From positions 1-33,767 of the forward strand of contig NZ_JAILNU010000007.1 of assembly GCF_024691275.1 (NCBI RefSeq): a stretch of DNA of 33,767 bases, in the 5' to 3' direction. Position numbers and translations under genes: made by a program. Shown here in pieces: positions 24,828 through 33,485 of this stretch. Under the pieces are notes generated by a model. It was not told the origin of the DNA, searched no databases, and saw only the letters and a program-made list of their open reading frames with translations. Numbering within the stretch: position 1 is the stretch's first letter; the number at the start of each line of letters is the position of its first letter. This DNA is from Ruminococcus sp. Its GTDB lineage: Bacteria; Bacillota; Clostridia; Oscillospirales; Ruminococcaceae.

Positions 24828-25868
24828 GTGACTAAGCATATGAGACTTATCGTCTCAGTATTATTCATCGTCATCATAATCCTCACCATTGCTATAACCC
24901 GCTTTTATTCAAGCACCGACAAGCTCCCTGCTGTCGGCAATACTCAGCCCTCTGTGGTGAAGAAGCTCGGCACCGACGCTTCAGGCAACCGCATATTTCT
25001 GGACAGCAACGGGCTTTACGGCATAATCGACAGCAACAGCCGCCTGACAGTCTCACCCGAATGGCATGAGATAAACTTCACAGACGGCGATCTCTGCATC
25101 GCTTCCAAAAGAGTGAGAGGGAAAAAGCTCTACGGCTGCATAGATCACGAGGGCAATATCGAAGTCCCGTTCGTATATTCGTCCATCGACCGCGTAAATG
25201 TCAGGGATCAGACGCTCTATATCGCCAAGACCTTCGACAATCAGAAAAACGTGGTGTACGATGCAGACTTCACGCCCTGCTTCTCGCGTCCGTGGGACGA
25301 GTACTCTGTCAGCAACAATAACGAACTGGTGCTCACATTCGGCAATGCCACATATAGGTATTCCGCCGACTCGAACGGGCTTGTTCTCGCAAACGCCCTT
25401 ATCAGCGGACAGACAATGAAGCACAGCTATGATTTCGAGATCATAAGCAGGAACCGCCTTTCAGAGCTCACTTTCTCGGCTATCGAAAAAATGGATCATG
25501 CGGTGAGCAGCTATATCGAATACGCCTTTACAGGTGACAGCACGGTACTTGCAGATATAGATGCAGTACCCTCGGCACTGTTCCTGACACTTTTCCCTGA
25601 AGATCATCAGATAATTGCCAAGCGGCTCTCAAATATCTCCGATGTTTCTGTTTATTCAGTCATCTCAGACGACAATCTGCTCCACTATGCAGTATCCGTT
25701 ACCGCAGGGATATCCGTGTCATACAAGAACAATGAAGGCAAGATAAAGCGGCTCCGCGGCAACCACAAGGCTGAGATCGTATTTGAAGGCTCATCTGTCA
25801 ATTCTCTCCGTGTAGTTTCGGCGCAGTTCAAGGACGATAAGCCCAATTATCCGAAGCAGTCCGCTTAA
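24828..25868 (+). CDS. Membrane-anchored WG-repeat-like protein
   Basis: This 346-residue protein starts at GTG with GGGGAGGTG upstream; an ATG 12 bases later is an alternative. A single N-terminal helix (LIVSVLFIVIIILTIAI) anchors it with the rest outside. Residues 50-115 hold two or three WG-like repeats (GLYGIIDSNSRL..., KLYGCIDHEGNIEVPFVY), a beta-propeller-like unit common in exported proteins of gut Firmicutes. The C-terminal half is mixed alpha/beta without a recognised motif. Its place behind the glycosyltransferase suggests a cell-envelope role, an inference. Confidence 0.82.
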   Translation: MTKHMRLIVSVLFIVIIILTIAITRFYSSTDKLPAVGNTQPSVVKKLGTDASGNRIFLDSNGLYGIIDSNSRLTVSPEWHEINFTDGDLCIASKRVRGKKLYGCIDHEGNIEVPFVYSSIDRVNVRDQTLYIAKTFDNQKNVVYDADFTPCFSRPWDEYSVSNNNELVLTFGNATYRYSADSNGLVLANALISGQTMKHSYDFEIISRNRLSELTFSAIEKMDHAVSSYIEYAFTGDSTVLADIDAVPSALFLTLFPEDHQIIAKRLSNISDVSVYSVISDDNLLHYAVSVTAGISVSYKNNEGKIKRLRGNHKAEIVFEGSSVNSLRVVSAQFKDDKPNYPKQSA

Positions 25869-25945
25869 CACTTCCGGGAATGCAGCTTCCGATCAGCTAT
25901 AAACAGCACCGTCGGTATTTATAATCGGATCACGGAGGTCATCAT

Positions 25946-26686
25946 ATGTATAAAAAACTGACAGCTCTCGCCGCAGCTCTGCTCATTGCGGCAGCGAGAT
26001 GCGGTAAAATAGACGATCAGGGCAGCAGCGAGGAAACAGAGAACGCTTCTCAGGCAGAAGAATCCACCGAGGAAGCTCCCGTGACCGAAACAGTGTCGGC
26101 TGACGGTACTGCCGAAACGACATCTTCTCCCGCGGAGGAAACTTCTCCGCCTTCTTCCGCAGCAAATGCGAAAGACGATGAAGAACCTCCCGTAAGCAGC
26201 ATCAGCGTACTGTCATCTATGAAAACAGGCATGACAGAAGATGAAGTCCTTTCCGCGTCAGGCATGAACAATTATACCAGATACGAAGAAAACAGCGCAG
26301 TCGGCACTTACGAATACGAATACGCCATGGACTGCGATAACGTCTTCGGAACAGATCTGGCAGGTTATATGTTCGCCGAATTCGATTACTCCACCCATAA
26401 GCTCATATGCTGCGGCTATCACCTGGGCAGGATACTGACGGAAGGCTCCGACGAGTTCAATTGCTCGGAAGAACAGCTCAGCGAAGCATATAACAAGATA
26501 AAGGAACAGCTTATCGCCGAGTACGGCAACGGCTACGTTCCTCAGACTGTCTCAGGAGAGGGTATCCGCCAAGAACTCATGTGGGAGGACGGCTGCGACC
26601 AGCTCTGGGTCATGTACGGAATTGATCTCTGGAACGAAAACAGCGGTGTAAACGAGATCGTTGTATCGCGTTCAATAAATAGATAA
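25946..26686 (+). CDS. Secreted Glu/Ser/Thr-rich protein, possible lipoprotein
   Basis: This 246-residue protein has a typical signal peptide (KKLTALAAALLIAAARCG). A Cys at residue 19 sits where a lipobox would be, but the -1 residue is Arg (AARC) instead of Gly, Ala or Ser, so lipidation is doubtful. Residues 25-80 are a low-complexity Glu, Ser, Thr and Pro linker. The C-terminal domain from about 85 onward has a TGMTEDEVLSASG start and two Cys (CCGYH), and looks folded, somewhat like small SmpA/OmlA-type secreted domains (KxGMTxxEVxxxxG). Function is unknown. It ends 21 bp before purE with no terminator between them. Confidence 0.8.
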   Translation: MYKKLTALAAALLIAAARCGKIDDQGSSEETENASQAEESTEEAPVTETVSADGTAETTSSPAEETSPPSSAANAKDDEEPPVSSISVLSSMKTGMTEDEVLSASGMNNYTRYEENSAVGTYEYEYAMDCDNVFGTDLAGYMFAEFDYSTHKLICCGYHLGRILTEGSDEFNCSEEQLSEAYNKIKEQLIAEYGNGYVPQTVSGEGIRQELMWEDGCDQLWVMYGIDLWNENSGVNEIVVSRSINR

Positions 26687-26707
26687 AAGATAAAGGAGAA
26701 TATTATC

Positions 26708-27208
26708 ATGTCAAAAAAAGTTGCAGTTATCATGGGAAGCGACAGCGACTTCCCTGTTGTAAAATCAGCTCTCACTGAACTGAAAAAATACGGCGTTGAG
26801 TTCGAGTGCCGCGTAATGAGCGCTCACAGAACTCCTGCCGAGGCTTGCGAATTCGCTTCAAACGCAAGAGCTAACGGCTTTGGCGCTATCATCTGCGCAG
26901 CAGGTATGGCTGCTCACCTTGCAGGCGTTGTTGCAGGTCACACAACTCTCCCCGTTATCGGTATCCCCATGAAGTCAAAAGCTCTTGAGGGCGTTGACGC
27001 TCTGCTGGCTACAGTTATGATGCCTCCCGGAGTGCCAGTGGCTACAGTCGGCATCGACGGCGCAAAAAATGCAGCTGTTTTAGCTGTACAGATACTCGCT
27101 GTCGCTGACGAGGAGCTCGCCGCAAAGCTGGCTGCCGAGAAGAAAGCTATGGCTGACGGAGTTATCGCTAAGGACAAGGCTTTACAGGAGCAGATAGCAG
27201 CTCTCTGA
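26708..27208 (+). CDS. purE: N5-carboxyaminoimidazole ribonucleotide mutase (PurE class I)
   Basis: This 166-residue protein is a normal-length class I PurE, converting N5-CAIR to CAIR in purine synthesis. It has GSDSDFPVV near the start, the catalytic SAHRTP loop (about residues 39-44) and GMAAHLAGVVAGHTTLPVIG with the conserved active-site His. A class I PurE normally works with PurK, which is not in the window. AAAGGAG precedes the ATG. No riboswitch or terminator separates it from the upstream gene, so its transcription may begin further upstream. Confidence 0.96.
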   Translation: MSKKVAVIMGSDSDFPVVKSALTELKKYGVEFECRVMSAHRTPAEACEFASNARANGFGAIICAAGMAAHLAGVVAGHTTLPVIGIPMKSKALEGVDALLATVMMPPGVPVATVGIDGAKNAAVLAVQILAVADEELAAKLAAEKKAMADGVIAKDKALQEQIAAL

Positions 27209-27247
27209 ATCCGCACATAAAAAGTTTCTGCGTTAGGAGGCACATTT

Positions 27248-27904
27248 ATGACACCTGCTGAAAGAAAAGAACGTACAGAAAAACTGCTGGCTGAGAAAGG
27301 CATCGGCATCAATCCTAACCTTCCTCTCACAGAGCCTGCTTCCGAGATCGAGCTGAAAAGTACCGATGATATATGCAAACGCGCTGTTGCAGCTCTCCTT
27401 TCTACTCAGGTGGGTATAGAGCTCAGCGAACAGCATACCGAGGACGCAGCTTCATTCGTCAATCTAATAGATCACTTCGGAGTAAGGAACGTCCTTAACT
27501 CCAAGGAAGAAAAGCTTATAAACGGTACTGCAACTCAACAGGACGTTACCGACGTTGTATGGGAATACGAATGCTACTGGGCTCTGGTATGGGCACTGGG
27601 ACTTATTGATGATATCTCCGATGCAAGCGGCATTTGCGACTGTCTCACAGCTATCCGCCTTGTATCAAAGTGCAGCGGCTTCGAGGACTTCAAGTCCAGG
27701 TGCAAGCTCCGCAGCAAGGACGAGATCCTGGATATGCTCGACCTCTATTACCGCTATCACTGGGCTGTTGTACAGCATGAGCATATCGACAGCAGCTGTC
27801 CCATCGGCAATCTTGTTGGAGATGTGGTATTTGAGCGCAGACGCGGTCTTGAATGGCTCATCTGCGATACAGAAGACTGGTACGATATCTCTCTTGATAC
27901 ATAA
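27248..27904 (+). CDS. DUF4272-type protein of unknown function
   Basis: This 218-residue soluble protein resembles the DUF4272 family: an N-terminal TPAERKERTEKLLAEKGI stretch, then CKRAVAALLSTQVG, and a W-E-Y-E-C-Y-W-A-L-V-W-A-L-G core (about residues 99-115). A conserved C-terminal RRRGLEWLI helix with a Trp follows. The Trp/Glu-rich core is diagnostic; no biochemical role is known to me. It lies between purE and purC with short gaps (39 and 2 bp to its neighbours) and is thus in the purine operon. It has GGAGG upstream. Confidence 0.85.
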   Translation: MTPAERKERTEKLLAEKGIGINPNLPLTEPASEIELKSTDDICKRAVAALLSTQVGIELSEQHTEDAASFVNLIDHFGVRNVLNSKEEKLINGTATQQDVTDVVWEYECYWALVWALGLIDDISDASGICDCLTAIRLVSKCSGFEDFKSRCKLRSKDEILDMLDLYYRYHWAVVQHEHIDSSCPIGNLVGDVVFERRRGLEWLICDTEDWYDISLDT

Positions 27905-27906
27905 TT

Positions 27907-28554
27907 ATGAGTAAATTCAATACATTGCTTTTTGATCTGGACGGCACTCTTACCGATTCTCAGGAAGGCATAATAAATTGTATGCGCTGTGCAGTTGAAA
28001 AAATGGGCTATGATATGCCCGAGGATACGCAAAAATTCCTCGGACCGCCGCTGTATCAGTCCTTCGCCGAGTTTCTCGGCATGAACGAAGAACAGGTCAA
28101 TGAAGCAGTAAAAATATTCCGCGAAAGATACTCCACTGTCGGACTTTTCGAGAACCGTGTCTATGACGGTATCTCCGAAATGCTCCAAAGGCTGAAAAAC
28201 GACGGTTTGCGGCTCATGGTCGCCACAAGCAAGCCGCGTGACTACGCTGTGCGTATACTCGAAAGATTCGGGCTTCTCCCCTTCTTTGAAGTAGTCGGCG
28301 GAGCAGAACTCGACGGCACTCGCAACTACAAGCACGAGGTCATCGAGTACGTCCTTGAAAAAGCAGGTATCACCGACAGAAGCGGAGTTCTCATGATAGG
28401 CGACCGAAAACAGGACGTTCTCGGCGCTCACAAGACAGGTCTGAAATGTATGGGTATCCTATGGGGCTACGGCTCGTATGAGGAGCTCACCGAAGCAGGA
28501 ACAGATCTCATCGCAAAGACTCCTAAGGAAGCAGCAGATATGCTGTCGGCATAA
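27907..28554 (+). CDS. HAD-superfamily phosphatase, Gph-like
   Basis: This 215-residue protein is a HAD hydrolase. Motif I is FDLDGTLTDS with nucleophile D10 and D12, the cap domain is helical (about 20-80), motif II is the VATSK segment, motif III a Lys near NYKHEV and motif IV GDRKQD. It is close to the phosphoglycolate phosphatase and nucleotidase branch; the substrate cannot be told from sequence. It starts two bases after the DUF4272 stop, so the two are translationally linked. Within a purine operon it could act on phosphosugar or nucleotide by-products. Confidence 0.9.
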   Translation: MSKFNTLLFDLDGTLTDSQEGIINCMRCAVEKMGYDMPEDTQKFLGPPLYQSFAEFLGMNEEQVNEAVKIFRERYSTVGLFENRVYDGISEMLQRLKNDGLRLMVATSKPRDYAVRILERFGLLPFFEVVGGAELDGTRNYKHEVIEYVLEKAGITDRSGVLMIGDRKQDVLGAHKTGLKCMGILWGYGSYEELTEAGTDLIAKTPKEAADMLSA

Positions 28555-28566
28555 TTTTTCAAGCTT

Positions 28567-28593
28567 ACAATTTCCGCGATGATGCGGAATTGC
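28567..28593 (+). repeat. Hairpin between the HAD gene and purC
   Basis: CAATTTCCGC and GCGGAATTG pair with one bulged base around a GATGAT loop. No U-run follows, so it is more likely an mRNA processing or stability element than a terminator. An operon-internal role is a guess. Confidence 0.4.
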
Positions 28594-28634
28594 ATATACA
28601 ATCATTTATATAATTCTCAAGGAGGAATTTTAAA

Positions 28635-29354
28635 ATGTCAAACATCGAAAAGAAGGAACAGCTCTATGAGGGCAAGGCAAAGAAGGTCTATGCTACAAAT
28701 GACCCTAATCTCGTTATCGTTGATTACAAGGACGACGCTACAGCGTTCAACGGCGAGAAGAAGGGCACTATCTCAGGCAAGGGCGTTATCAACAACAAGA
28801 TGACAAACTTCATGTTCAAAATGCTCGAAAAGGAAGGCGTTCCGACTCATCTCGTTGAGGAGATCAGCGATCGTGAAACAATCGTTAAGAAGGTTTCCAT
28901 CGTTCCCCTTGAGGTAATCATCAGAAACGTTGCAGCAGGCAGCTTCTCAAAGAGAATGGGTGTTGAAGAAGGCAAACAGCTCCTCTGCCCTATCCTCGAA
29001 TTCAGCTACAAAAACGACGATCTCGGTGATCCATTTATAAATGATTATTACGCTCTCGCACTCGGTATCGCTACACAGGAGGATATCGACACTATCTCCA
29101 AGTATGCTTTCAAGGTAAACGAGTTCATGGTAAAGTTCTTCAAGGGTCTCAACATCGACCTCATCGACTTCAAGATCGAGTTCGGTAAGACTGCTGACGG
29201 CACTATCATTCTCGCTGACGAGATTTCTCCTGACACCTGCCGCTTCTGGGATTCAACAACTCACGAGAAGCTCGACAAGGACCGCTTCCGCAGAGATATG
29301 GGCGGCGTTGAAGAAGCTTATCAGGAAATCATGAAGCGTCTGATGGGAGAATAA
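28635..29354 (+). CDS. purC: SAICAR synthetase
   Basis: This 239-residue protein matches the usual PurC length. It has [12 protein letters not shown] near the start, the ATP-binding [13 protein letters not shown] segment, [17 protein letters not shown], the substrate-binding [13 protein letters not shown] and the [14 protein letters not shown] signature near residue 195. It ligates aspartate to CAIR with ATP. A strong GGAGG ribosome site precedes it. The purF start follows its stop by three bases, with GGGAG lying inside the purC end. Confidence 0.97.
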   Translation: MSNIEKKEQLYEGKAKKVYATNDPNLVIVDYKDDATAFNGEKKGTISGKGVINNKMTNFMFKMLEKEGVPTHLVEEISDRETIVKKVSIVPLEVIIRNVAAGSFSKRMGVEEGKQLLCPILEFSYKNDDLGDPFINDYYALALGIATQEDIDTISKYAFKVNEFMVKFFKGLNIDLIDFKIEFGKTADGTIILADEISPDTCRFWDSTTHEKLDKDRFRRDMGGVEEAYQEIMKRLMGE

Positions 29355-29357
29355 GCT

Positions 29358-30782
29358 ATGGGCGGTTTTTTCGGAGCAGCATCAAATAATGACTGTGTGA
29401 CCGACGTATTCTTCGGAACAGACTATCACTCTCACCTCGGTACAAGACGAGGCGGCATGACTTCATGGTCCGAGGAAAACGGCTTTCAGAGAAATATCCA
29501 CAGTATCGAAAACTCACCTTTCCGTACAAAATTTGAAAACGACGTTGTTAATATGAGAGGCAAGCTCTGTATCGGCTGCATCAGCGATACAGACCCTCAG
29601 CCTATCCTCGTCCGCTCAAAGCTCGGACTCTATGCAGTATGTTCTGTAGGTATAATCCGCAACGCTGACGCTCTGGTAAACGAGCTCCTCGAAAAGGGCT
29701 GCGCTAACTTTGAAGCTATGAGCAGCGGCAGCATCAACTCAGGCGACCTCATCGGCGCTCTTATCGCACAGAAGGACTCCTTCGTTGAGGGTATCCGCTA
29801 TGCACAGGAGAAGATCGAGGGCACTATGTCACTCATTATCCTCACAAACAAGAGCATCATCGCTGCAAGAGACCAGTTCGGCAGACTTCCTATAATCATA
29901 GGCAAGAGAAGCGACGGCTACTGTCTCTCAACAGAATCCTTCGCTTTCCAGAAGCTGGGATATACTACTTATAAGGAGCTTCTCCCAGGTGAGATAGCTG
30001 AGCTCACAGCCGACGAATGTAAAACTCTCGCAGAGGGCGACGCTTCAAAGATGAAGATCTGCACATTCCTCTGGACATACTACGGCTATCCGAATGCTGT
30101 ATACGAGGGCGTAAACGTTGAAGTTATGCGTACCCGCAACGGCGAGATCATGGCTGAAAACGATATCAAGAACGGCAGACTTCCCGATGTCGACTATATC
30201 TGCGGTGTGCCTGATTCGGGTACTCCACACGCTATCGGCTATGCCAACAAGAGCGGCATACCTTTTGCAAGACCGTTCATCAAGTATACTCCAACATGGC
30301 CAAGAAGCTTTATGCCTACCAACCAGAGCATGAGAAATCAGGTCGCTAAAATGAAGCTCATACCCGTTCATGAGCTCATCAACGGCAAAAAACTCCTCTT
30401 CGTCGATGACAGTATCGTAAGAGGTACACAGATGAGAGAGACTGTAGAGTTCCTCTATGAGCACGGCGCTAAGGAAGTTCATATGCGCTCAGCCTGTCCT
30501 CCTATCATGTACGGCTGTAAGTACCTCAATTTCTCACGCAGCACTTCCGAAATGGAACTCATCGCCCGTCAGATAATCGACGAGTTTGAAGGCCCTGTGG
30601 GATTAAAGCACATTGAAGAGTACAGCAACTCGGCTACTGAAAGAGGACGCAGACTAAGAGATGAGATATGCAAGAGGCTCCGCCTTACTTCCCTCGAATT
30701 CCAGACACTTGAGGGTACAGAAAAGGCTGTGGGTCTTGACTCATGCGAACTCTGCACATACTGCTGGAACGGCAAAGAATAA
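29358..30782 (+). CDS. purF: Amidophosphoribosyltransferase (PurF) with a lost glutaminase site
   Basis: This 474-residue protein is PurF-like in length and order but starts MGGFFGAAS where the enzyme normally has MCGI(F/V)G. The nucleophile Cys after Met is Gly. Other glutaminase residues are changed too: the HVRY segment reads IGCISD (about 72-77) and the HNG segment reads SVG (about 96-98). The second half is intact: the PRPP-binding VDDSIVRGTQ near 347-356, SGIPFARPFIKYTPTWPRSF near 310 and GVPDSGTPHAIGYANKSG. Three Cys at the C-terminus (463, 466, 469) may hold a metal or Fe-S cluster as in Bacillus PurF. It should add ammonia rather than glutamine nitrogen to PRPP, unless a separate glutaminase partners it. 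I recall Clostridial homologues with the same MGGFF start. There is no sign of frameshift. Confidence 0.93.
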   Translation: MGGFFGAASNNDCVTDVFFGTDYHSHLGTRRGGMTSWSEENGFQRNIHSIENSPFRTKFENDVVNMRGKLCIGCISDTDPQPILVRSKLGLYAVCSVGIIRNADALVNELLEKGCANFEAMSSGSINSGDLIGALIAQKDSFVEGIRYAQEKIEGTMSLIILTNKSIIAARDQFGRLPIIIGKRSDGYCLSTESFAFQKLGYTTYKELLPGEIAELTADECKTLAEGDASKMKICTFLWTYYGYPNAVYEGVNVEVMRTRNGEIMAENDIKNGRLPDVDYICGVPDSGTPHAIGYANKSGIPFARPFIKYTPTWPRSFMPTNQSMRNQVAKMKLIPVHELINGKKLLFVDDSIVRGTQMRETVEFLYEHGAKEVHMRSACPPIMYGCKYLNFSRSTSEMELIARQIIDEFEGPVGLKHIEEYSNSATERGRRLRDEICKRLRLTSLEFQTLEGTEKAVGLDSCELCTYCWNGKE

Positions 30783-30840
30783 CTGCTGAACGATACGGCT
30801 CAAACACACTGCACTTTTGGGATAATATGAGGTAAATATC

Positions 30841-31293
30841 ATGAAAAAGATCGCTGTGATCTTATGTGCTCTGGTTCTGCTCGGTGCAGGAGGATTTATA
30901 TTCTTCAGGGAACGCGGGAAAATAATAAACGGCAACCGCTACGGCTCTATGGCTCTTGTCAACAGCGAATTATACTATTATGCCAACCATTATGTGTATA
31001 AGTATTCGTCGGGCAAAAGCAAAAAAGCCGAATGGGCTGACAGCTGCTATTTTTCCGTCAACACATCGGACGGAGATGTAGAGTTCAATTACTATAAAGA
31101 GGCTCCTGCCCATATCTCAGAGAATCCTTACAAGGATCTCCTGCCGTCAGGAACAGATTATTCTTCGGTTTATGATGATAAATACGTTTATGTAAGGTAT
31201 CCCGAAGGCATGGCCAAAATAGTCGTATACAAAATAAATGCTCCATCTGCCGACAACGGCAGTCTGGAAAAAATAGACGAGATCACTTTTTGA
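30841..31293 (+). CDS. Small exported or anchored protein of unknown function
   Basis: This 150-residue protein has an N-terminal signal anchor (KKIAVILCALVLLGAGGFIFF) and an external tyrosine-rich domain (SELYYYANHYVYKYSSGKSKK). I recognise no family. It is placed between purF and purM, with GAGG upstream of the ATG. Its content (Tyr, Ser, Lys) suggests a small beta-rich domain; no catalytic motif is seen. It has no clear link to purine synthesis. Confidence 0.75.
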   Translation: MKKIAVILCALVLLGAGGFIFFRERGKIINGNRYGSMALVNSELYYYANHYVYKYSSGKSKKAEWADSCYFSVNTSDGDVEFNYYKEAPAHISENPYKDLLPSGTDYSSVYDDKYVYVRYPEGMAKIVVYKINAPSADNGSLEKIDEITF

Positions 31294-31304
31294 TCTGAAC
31301 TTAT

Positions 31305-31378
31305 TGTAGGGGCTGGCGTCCTCGACAGCCCGTAAATATCATAATTTTTGCGGGACGTTGAGGACACCGTCCCCTACA
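31305..31378. repeat. MITE-like palindromic repeat
   Basis: Two 28-bp arms (31305-31332 and 31351-31378) form an imperfect inverted repeat around an 18-bp AT-rich loop. The outer ends are TGTAGGGG and CCCCTACA. The repeat has no coding potential and lies between the small exported gene and purM. It fits the TGTAGGGG-type elements dispersed in Ruminococcus and related genomes. Confidence 0.8.
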
Positions 31379-31400
31379 TTTATGTCACGGAGGTAAATTA

Positions 31401-32438
31401 ATGAACAACAGTTTTTCCGAAAGCTATAAAAAAGCAGGCGTTGACGTTACCGCAGGCTACAAGTCTGTTGAACTGATGAAGGAGCACATCGCCCGCACTA
31501 TGATAAAGGGTGCACTCTCAGGAATCGGCGGCTTCGGCGGTCTCTTTGAGCTCGATATGACAGGTATCCAGAAGCCTGTTCTCGTTTCAGGTACAGACGG
31601 CGTTGGTACAAAGATCAAAATCGCTTTCATCATGGACAAGCACGACACTGTAGGTATCGACTGCGTTGCTATGTGCGTCAACGATATCATCTGCTGCGGC
31701 GCTAAGCCACAGTTCTTCCTTGATTATATCGCCTGCGGCAAAAACTTCCCCGAGAAGATTGCTACTATCGTATCAGGCGTTGCAGAGGGCTGCGTTCAGG
31801 CGCAGTGCGCTCTCATCGGCGGCGAGACTGCCGAGCACCCCGGTCTTATGCCTGAGGACGAGTATGACCTCGCAGGCTTCTCTGTAGGCGTTGTTGACAA
31901 GGACAAGATCCTCCAGCCCGATACTCAGAAGGCAGGCGATGTTCTTATCGCTATCAAGTCCAGCGGTGTACACTCCAACGGCTTCTCACTCGTAAGAAGA
32001 GTATTCGATGTAAACGAGCAGAACCTCAATATGCACTTCAATGACCTCGGCACAACTCTCGGTGAGTGTCTCCTCACTCCTACACGTATCTATGTAAAGG
32101 CTGTAATGAGCCTTCTCGACGCTGTAAAGGTAAAGTCTATCTCACATATCACAGGCGGCGGCTTCTACGAGAATATACCACGTTCTCTCCCTAAGAACCT
32201 CGCTGCAAAGATCGAAAGAAATGCCGTTCAGGTACTTCCTATTTTCGACCTTATCCAGAGAACAGGCGATATCCCGGAGAGAGATATGTTCAATACCTTC
32301 AATATGGGTGTCGGCATGATAGTTTCTGTTGACAAGAACGACGCTGACAAGGCTATCGCTGCTATCAAGGCAGCAGGCGAGGACGCTTATGTACTCGGCG
32401 AACTCGTTGAGTCAGAGGAAGGCGTTATCATCTGCTGA
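31401..32438 (+). CDS. purM: Phosphoribosylformylglycinamidine cyclo-ligase (AIR synthetase)
   Basis: This 345-residue protein is full-length PurM. It starts [20 protein letters not shown], then has [24 protein letters not shown] and [21 protein letters not shown], all of the ATP-grasp-like PurM/SelD fold. [12 protein letters not shown] and [12 protein letters not shown] are also present. It cyclises FGAM to AIR with ATP, the step before carboxylation and PurE. GGAGGT precedes the ATG, and the palindrome at 31305-31378 lies just upstream. Confidence 0.97.
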   Translation: MNNSFSESYKKAGVDVTAGYKSVELMKEHIARTMIKGALSGIGGFGGLFELDMTGIQKPVLVSGTDGVGTKIKIAFIMDKHDTVGIDCVAMCVNDIICCGAKPQFFLDYIACGKNFPEKIATIVSGVAEGCVQAQCALIGGETAEHPGLMPEDEYDLAGFSVGVVDKDKILQPDTQKAGDVLIAIKSSGVHSNGFSLVRRVFDVNEQNLNMHFNDLGTTLGECLLTPTRIYVKAVMSLLDAVKVKSISHITGGGFYENIPRSLPKNLAAKIERNAVQVLPIFDLIQRTGDIPERDMFNTFNMGVGMIVSVDKNDADKAIAAIKAAGEDAYVLGELVESEEGVIIC

Positions 32439-32558
32439 TAAAGTAACTGTATCACCATTCTTCAAAGCAATTACCGCATAAATTATCCGAATTCACAACA
32501 TAAGTACAAACTCCACGGGATATGGGATTTGGAAAATTTTACAAAGACGGTGATGTTT

Positions 32559-33440
32559 ATGAAAAAGATAAAAATGGCTGCTGTGGGAATGATATGTGCC
32601 GTTCTCACAGCTTTGCCTGCAAATGCCGGAGCTGCTCAAAAAATAGATATGGACTATAACTCCGACGGTGTAGTGGACTGCTTCGATATGATAACCGCAA
32701 GAAAAAACAGCGAGATATCACGGGCAGAAATAAACGCTCTGCAAAAATTCCTGCTGGGTGTCAACGGCAAGATCCCCTCTGAATTTGAGGTGCAGGAAAA
32801 TCCTGTGGACGAAAGCTGCATACTCGAACCAAAGGGCACAGTACATACAGGCGAGGGAACTTTCTACGGCGGAGGCTACACAGGCGGTCACGCTATGCTC
32901 GATCCCGTTTCCCACGATTACTGGATAGTCGCTATGAACCACTACGACTACAATGAAGCTCAGCTCGCAGGTGCTTATATTGAAGTTACAGGCGAACTCG
33001 GCACCATAAAAATGCTCGTTACAGACGAGCTCCCCGAAGGTAAAAAGGGCGACCTCGACCTCTATACAGACGCTTTCCCGCTCATCGCTCCCGTCGAAAA
33101 GGGCAGAGTTCCCGTGAGCTGGAAAATAATCCCGCTTGATACAGCTGCAACAGCTCCTATCTCATTCAAATACAAAGAGGGCAGCACGGAATTCTGGTGC
33201 GGAGTGCAGGTGCGCAACCACCGCTACCCCATAACAAAGCTGGAATACCTCAATGAGGACGGCGAATTCGTCGAGATACCACGCCGCCCGTACAACTATT
33301 TCGAGTCAAGAGATATGGGCAAGGGACCGTTCACGTTCCGCATAACCGATATCTACGGTCAGGTGGTAATAGACAAGGATATCCCCCTCTCCTACGATGA
33401 TACCGAGATAATACAGGGACACGTTCAGTTCCCCGAATAA
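32559..33440 (+). CDS. Secreted dockerin-expansin protein
   Basis: I start this at ATG 32559 (GGTG six bases upstream), giving 293 residues with a signal peptide to about 26; an ATG at 32553 and a TTG at 32529 are alternatives. Residues 30-43 (DYNSDGVVDCFD) are a dockerin-type calcium loop, followed by one helix pair ending ALQKFLLG; the second repeat has no calcium loop. Residues 95-293 match bacterial expansin EXLX1 (CBM63 in D2): G(E)GTFYGG, D156 in VTDELPEG, D167 in LDLY, EFWCGVQVRNHRYP and the final GHVQFPE. The tyrosine next to the first Asp is Leu, and the first Trp of the WW pair is Phe. It should loosen cellulose and dock on a cellulosome. It sits between purM and purN without an evident own promoter. 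Confidence 0.92.
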   Translation: MKKIKMAAVGMICAVLTALPANAGAAQKIDMDYNSDGVVDCFDMITARKNSEISRAEINALQKFLLGVNGKIPSEFEVQENPVDESCILEPKGTVHTGEGTFYGGGYTGGHAMLDPVSHDYWIVAMNHYDYNEAQLAGAYIEVTGELGTIKMLVTDELPEGKKGDLDLYTDAFPLIAPVEKGRVPVSWKIIPLDTAATAPISFKYKEGSTEFWCGVQVRNHRYPITKLEYLNEDGEFVEIPRRPYNYFESRDMGKGPFTFRITDIYGQVVIDKDIPLSYDDTEIIQGHVQFPE

Positions 33441-33466
33441 GCGGCTGAGTATCCCCTGCCGCTTTT
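33439..33466 (+). terminator. Weak terminator after the expansin gene
   Basis: A 7-bp stem AAGCGGC/GCCGCTT (33439-33445 with 33458-33464) with a 12-nt loop and a short T-tract overlaps the stop codon. Readthrough to purN is likely. Confidence 0.4.
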
Positions 33467-33485
33467 ATACAAAGGAGGAAAACTC

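Noticed and set aside
25869..26707. Guanine riboswitch or PurR-type site ahead of purE
   Set aside because: The gaps of 77 and 21 bp are too short or lack the conserved elements, and I see no matching palindrome.
27757..28431. A 224-residue minus-strand frame over the HAD gene
   Set aside because: It lies opposite a clear HAD protein with all motifs, so it is a shadow.
29358..29400. Cys13 of PurF as a replacement N-terminal nucleophile after propeptide removal
   Set aside because: MGGFFGAAS aligns with the first strand MCGIFGV of normal PurF, so Cys13 falls beyond the active-site position; other glutaminase residues are lost as well.
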